Part shown: in pieces, positions 61,893 through 64,000 of the stretch | How positions within the stretch are numbered: the stretch's first letter is position 1 | Layout: the number at the start of each line of letters is the position of its first letter | Source: Pontibacter korlensis | Lineage (GTDB): Bacteria > Bacteroidota > Bacteroidia > Cytophagales > Hymenobacteraceae | Length of the DNA: 64,000 nucleotides | Direction: 5' to 3' | NCBI RefSeq assembly: GCF_000973725.1 | Contig: NZ_CP009621.1 | Location: 124,001-188,000 of the forward strand | Translations under genes and position numbers: made by a program | The notes under the pieces: model-generated | Seen by the model: only the letters and a program-made list of their open reading frames with translations | The model's database searches: none | Told to the model about the DNA's origin: nothing

Positions 61893-63080
61893 TTATGCTA
61901 GCCGAATTTTAGGTTTAGTCTTAGCATGTTGATTTAACTCACTAGAGCTGTTTTTATAAGTTAAGCTATATAAACAAAATAAAAGCAAGCCTGGTGTTAC
62001 CATGTTCTTCATTCGCAGAATTATCCCCAGGTTACCTAAAAAACTTGAGAATGCTAAGGTCGCTATAATAAGAAATAAAGTTAAGGCCTTAATCTGAAAA
62101 GGAGAGGATTTAAATTTTTTAATTGGTTTGGCTTTTAGTGTATGAAAAGATAATGCTAGTAGGTATAAGCTTTCAAATGAAGCTAATAAACTTGTGATAT
62201 TATGGACATCAAAAAACAGCGGTCTGTAAAGAAACGTAAATATTTTTAGTGGAAGAGGATACGAAGTAATATCGATAGCAGAACCAGTATGGCTTCGGTT
62301 TAAGTTTGATGCTCTTGCACTAGAAAACTGTTCAATACTATCAGTACTTACCTCCTCCAATTTAACATACTCCATAACGTCATCGAATAAAACTACAAAA
62401 CCTAAAATAAAAACCGAAGTCAAAAGTACTCTGTACAAGCCATTAACTCTTTTATCTATTAGGATACTAATACCATAAGAAAGGAGAATCATTATGGCAA
62501 TGTGGGGACGGACATAGTACATCAAAAATAAACTCACTACTATCGCCCACCCTCTCTTTAAGGGTTTCGAGGAAGCATATGAGAAAAGCCCTATCGAGAA
62601 AAATGAAAGGGTGTCTTTACCAACACCGGAAGACCAGAAGTGTAAATTGGGCAAAAAGAACAGCAAAGGAAACACTTTATATCCAAATAGCTTTAAGTTA
62701 CCTTTACTATGCGTTACTGAAATAGCGTAAAAGAACTGCAGGCCGAGATAACCTATGAAGGCAAATAGTATTGATCCCGAAAAAAAACTAAGCTGTAAAT
62801 AGTAAGCAAATGGATTGGTTAAGATATAAATAAAGTACGTTCCAGGTCCTTTAGCCCATAAGGATTTGATATCTATTTCATCGCCTGCCCAATAGCCTTT
62901 TGCATCACCACCAAAAATACTGATATATGCAAAGAACAGTACACCAAAAAGCAAATGGTAATACCATAAATTGGTTAAGTTTTGCCTGTGCTCCTCCCCA
63001 AGCTTTAAAACATGATATTCGATGCATACATGTGCTAGCAAAAGTATAAAAAGTATAAAAAGTATATCTTGTATGCCCAT
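61893..63080 (-). CDS. Multi-pass membrane protein, probable second Wzy-type polymerase
   Basis: 395 residues with about 10 hydrophobic helices. 'LHFWSSGVGKDTLSFFSIGLFSYASSKPLKRGWAIVVSLFLMYYVRPHIAIMILLSYGISIL' (R-P-H after a helix; 'SG.GKD') is a pattern of EpsG/Wzy-like polymerases ('...K...RP...'). A hydrophilic loop (~240-280) contains 'SSARASNLNRSHTGSAIDITSYPLPL'. Its N-terminus is encoded by a 9-bp tandem repeat (63040-63066) giving LFILFIL. Each operon would then have its own polymerase. Assignment from topology and context. Confidence 0.65.
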   Translation of the reverse strand: MGIQDILFILFILLLAHVCIEYHVLKLGEEHRQNLTNLWYYHLLFGVLFFAYISIFGGDAKGYWAGDEIDIKSLWAKGPGTYFIYILTNPFAYYLQLSFFSGSILFAFIGYLGLQFFYAISVTHSKGNLKLFGYKVFPLLFFLPNLHFWSSGVGKDTLSFFSIGLFSYASSKPLKRGWAIVVSLFLMYYVRPHIAIMILLSYGISILIDKRVNGLYRVLLTSVFILGFVVLFDDVMEYVKLEEVSTDSIEQFSSARASNLNRSHTGSAIDITSYPLPLKIFTFLYRPLFFDVHNITSLLASFESLYLLALSFHTLKAKPIKKFKSSPFQIKALTLFLIIATLAFSSFLGNLGIILRMKNMVTPGLLLFCLYSLTYKNSSSELNQHAKTKPKIRLA

Positions 63081-63082
63081 CT

Positions 63083-63937
63083 CTATAACTTATGCTCTGT
63101 CCAATCATGAGACTTAAACTTTGATCTTTTATAGGCACCATATCTAACCATAAGAAAACCTACCAACCTATAAAAAAAATAATATAAAGATATGACTAAT
63201 ACCGTTCGAGCAAGTAAAGTATCCGAGAAGAAATAAAATACTAATGCAAAAGCGATTAAAGCGAAATAATATTTTAATCTAAATGTATCTAGGTCTCCAA
63301 CAATCTTTTTTAAGCTAACAAATTTGTACCTTATTTTTACAGCGTGTTCTACAGTTCTTGGCAATGGAAATGATAGATATAAGGCAATAAGTAATGAAAC
63401 AAGTTGTTCATGGTTAGGCAGTAGTAATAAAGGAAAAGCAAAAAACTTGGTTGTAGATAAAAGGTGATAGGTCAGTACGTTAAACCTAGAACGTATCTTA
63501 TTATGAAGAAAAAAGAAGAGTCTTGCTCCTGCTAATGCCATTGTAAACATTAAGAAACTAATTTTACTGACAGGTAGAATGTATATCAGTGTCAGCAAGC
63601 CTGCCCCCGTAATTATCCTTATTAGAGTTAATTTGTTAAAATTTTTCTGTACAAATAAAATTTCTTTTTGAGGAATTCTTAAAGTTGGGTCTTTTTCTAG
63701 TTTAATAGTAATAGCATCGTTTTCGAGGTATCCTATTTCGTAAAAATTTAACCAACAAAAATTAGCTATTATATAGGTAATGATAATATGAAGAGCGTTA
63801 GCATCTGAGACTAACAAAATTCCAACTAACACCAAGGCCGGAAAAACTATAATCCAAGAAATTTGCTCAGACTTTCTGGGTAGCCTTGAGTAAAAATAGT
63901 AATAACCAGGTAATAAAAACTTAAGCCAAAAACTCAT
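63083..63937 (-). CDS. Multi-pass membrane protein, distant UbiA-like prenyltransferase candidate
   Basis: 284 residues with 7-9 hydrophobic helices. After the second helix comes 'NFYEIGYLENDAITIKLEKDPTLRIP', whose N-D-x7-E-K-D-P-T-x-R layout recalls the first Asp-rich motif of UbiA-type prenyltransferases (ND..D...D..P..R) but lacks the second and third aspartates. A second region 'RYKFVSLKKIVGDLDTFRLKYY' could stand for the second motif. No other family recognised. 2 bp upstream of the Wzy-like gene, so it belongs to the second glycan operon. Confidence 0.55.
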   Translation of the reverse strand: MSFWLKFLLPGYYYFYSRLPRKSEQISWIIVFPALVLVGILLVSDANALHIIITYIIANFCWLNFYEIGYLENDAITIKLEKDPTLRIPQKEILFVQKNFNKLTLIRIITGAGLLTLIYILPVSKISFLMFTMALAGARLFFFLHNKIRSRFNVLTYHLLSTTKFFAFPLLLLPNHEQLVSLLIALYLSFPLPRTVEHAVKIRYKFVSLKKIVGDLDTFRLKYYFALIAFALVFYFFSDTLLARTVLVISLYYFFYRLVGFLMVRYGAYKRSKFKSHDWTEHKL

Positions 63938-63958
63938 AATGTTGTGTATCTGTTCGTT

Positions 63959-64000
63959 TTAGATTTTTCCTCCAGAATAGCTTATCTTTTTGTTTTCGTA
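63959..64000 (-). CDS. 3' end of an upstream gene cut by the window edge
   Basis: A minus-strand frame enters from the right edge and encodes YENKKISYSGGKI before a TAA at 63959-63961, 21 bp upstream of the next gene. The tight spacing suggests the end of another operon gene, but 13 codons are too few for proof. Confidence 0.3.
   Translation of the reverse strand, partial: YENKKISYSGGKI

Noticed and set aside
1..64000. CRISPR arrays, tRNA and rRNA genes, integrase
   Set aside because: No regularly spaced repeats, no tRNA cloverleaf with CCA-proximal T-arm and no rRNA signature were seen; no tyrosine or serine recombinase motif was found in any frame.

Overview
The window looks like chromosome of a Bacteroidota bacterium, most probably Cytophagales/Hymenobacteraceae (Pontibacter-like; the family-level placement is inference). 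Supporting signs are CTnDOT-type Tra proteins, a promoter of the form TTTG-N19-TAnnTTTG upstream of the wza-like gene, mostly weak Shine-Dalgarno sequences, many lipoproteins and periplasmic beta-barrels, and a chromosomally placed Mrp/NifU-like pair. No tRNA, rRNA, CRISPR array or integrase was found.

Left edge (1-5.9 kb): a truncated DUF1080 lipoprotein and a lipoprotein c-type cytochrome with HEAT-like repeats, then decayed DNA. The decayed part holds an alpha/beta-hydrolase pseudogene (3653-4345) that nobody would see from intact ORFs, a DUF1016/YhcG-like PDDEXK nuclease, and the C-terminal stub of an IS5-type transposase. The stub abuts the conjugation genes.

Conjugative module (5.95-21 kb), GC-rich: one leftward operon encodes a CTnDOT-like type IV secretion system (small 59-aa protein, TraE, TraF, TraG/VirB4, TraI-like, an unknown exported protein, TraJ, TraK, TraL-like, TraM, TraN, VirD4). 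A divergent rightward operon encodes a MobC-like protein, a relaxase and a membrane coiled-coil protein. The 360-bp region between them carries a 13-nt inverted repeat and is the best oriT/promoter candidate. Cargo to the right includes a frame-damaged membrane protein, a J-domain-like protein, an IS605-type tnpB element with one frameshift but a recognisable omegaRNA-like right end, an XRE regulator and a macro-domain hydrolase. No integrase lies inside the window.

Core segment (23.8-32 kb): mrp, NifU-like, fumarylacetoacetase, an ACE-like M2 peptidase homologue whose HExxH is HDTGH, and a lipoprotein/beta-barrel pair.

Surface polysaccharide region (32-64 kb), mostly leftward: the first operon runs wza, wzc, ugd, manC, wzx, glycosyltransferases, wzy-like, two WcaF-like acyltransferases, two GT2s, WecA-like, fcl and gmd (GDP-fucose and UDP-glucuronate supply). 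After a flavin reductase and a beta-barrel gene comes a second set: a PglF-like dehydratase, PglE-like aminotransferase, PglD-like acetyltransferase, PglC-like initiating transferase, GT4, deacetylase, formyltransferase and two membrane proteins. Together these are predicted to make a UDP-diNAc-bacillosamine-type sugar and a second glycan. The middle of the first operon is strongly AT-rich while ugd is strikingly GC-rich, suggesting a mosaic history. Several genes are followed by exceptionally long perfect hairpins (31 and 29 bp stems).
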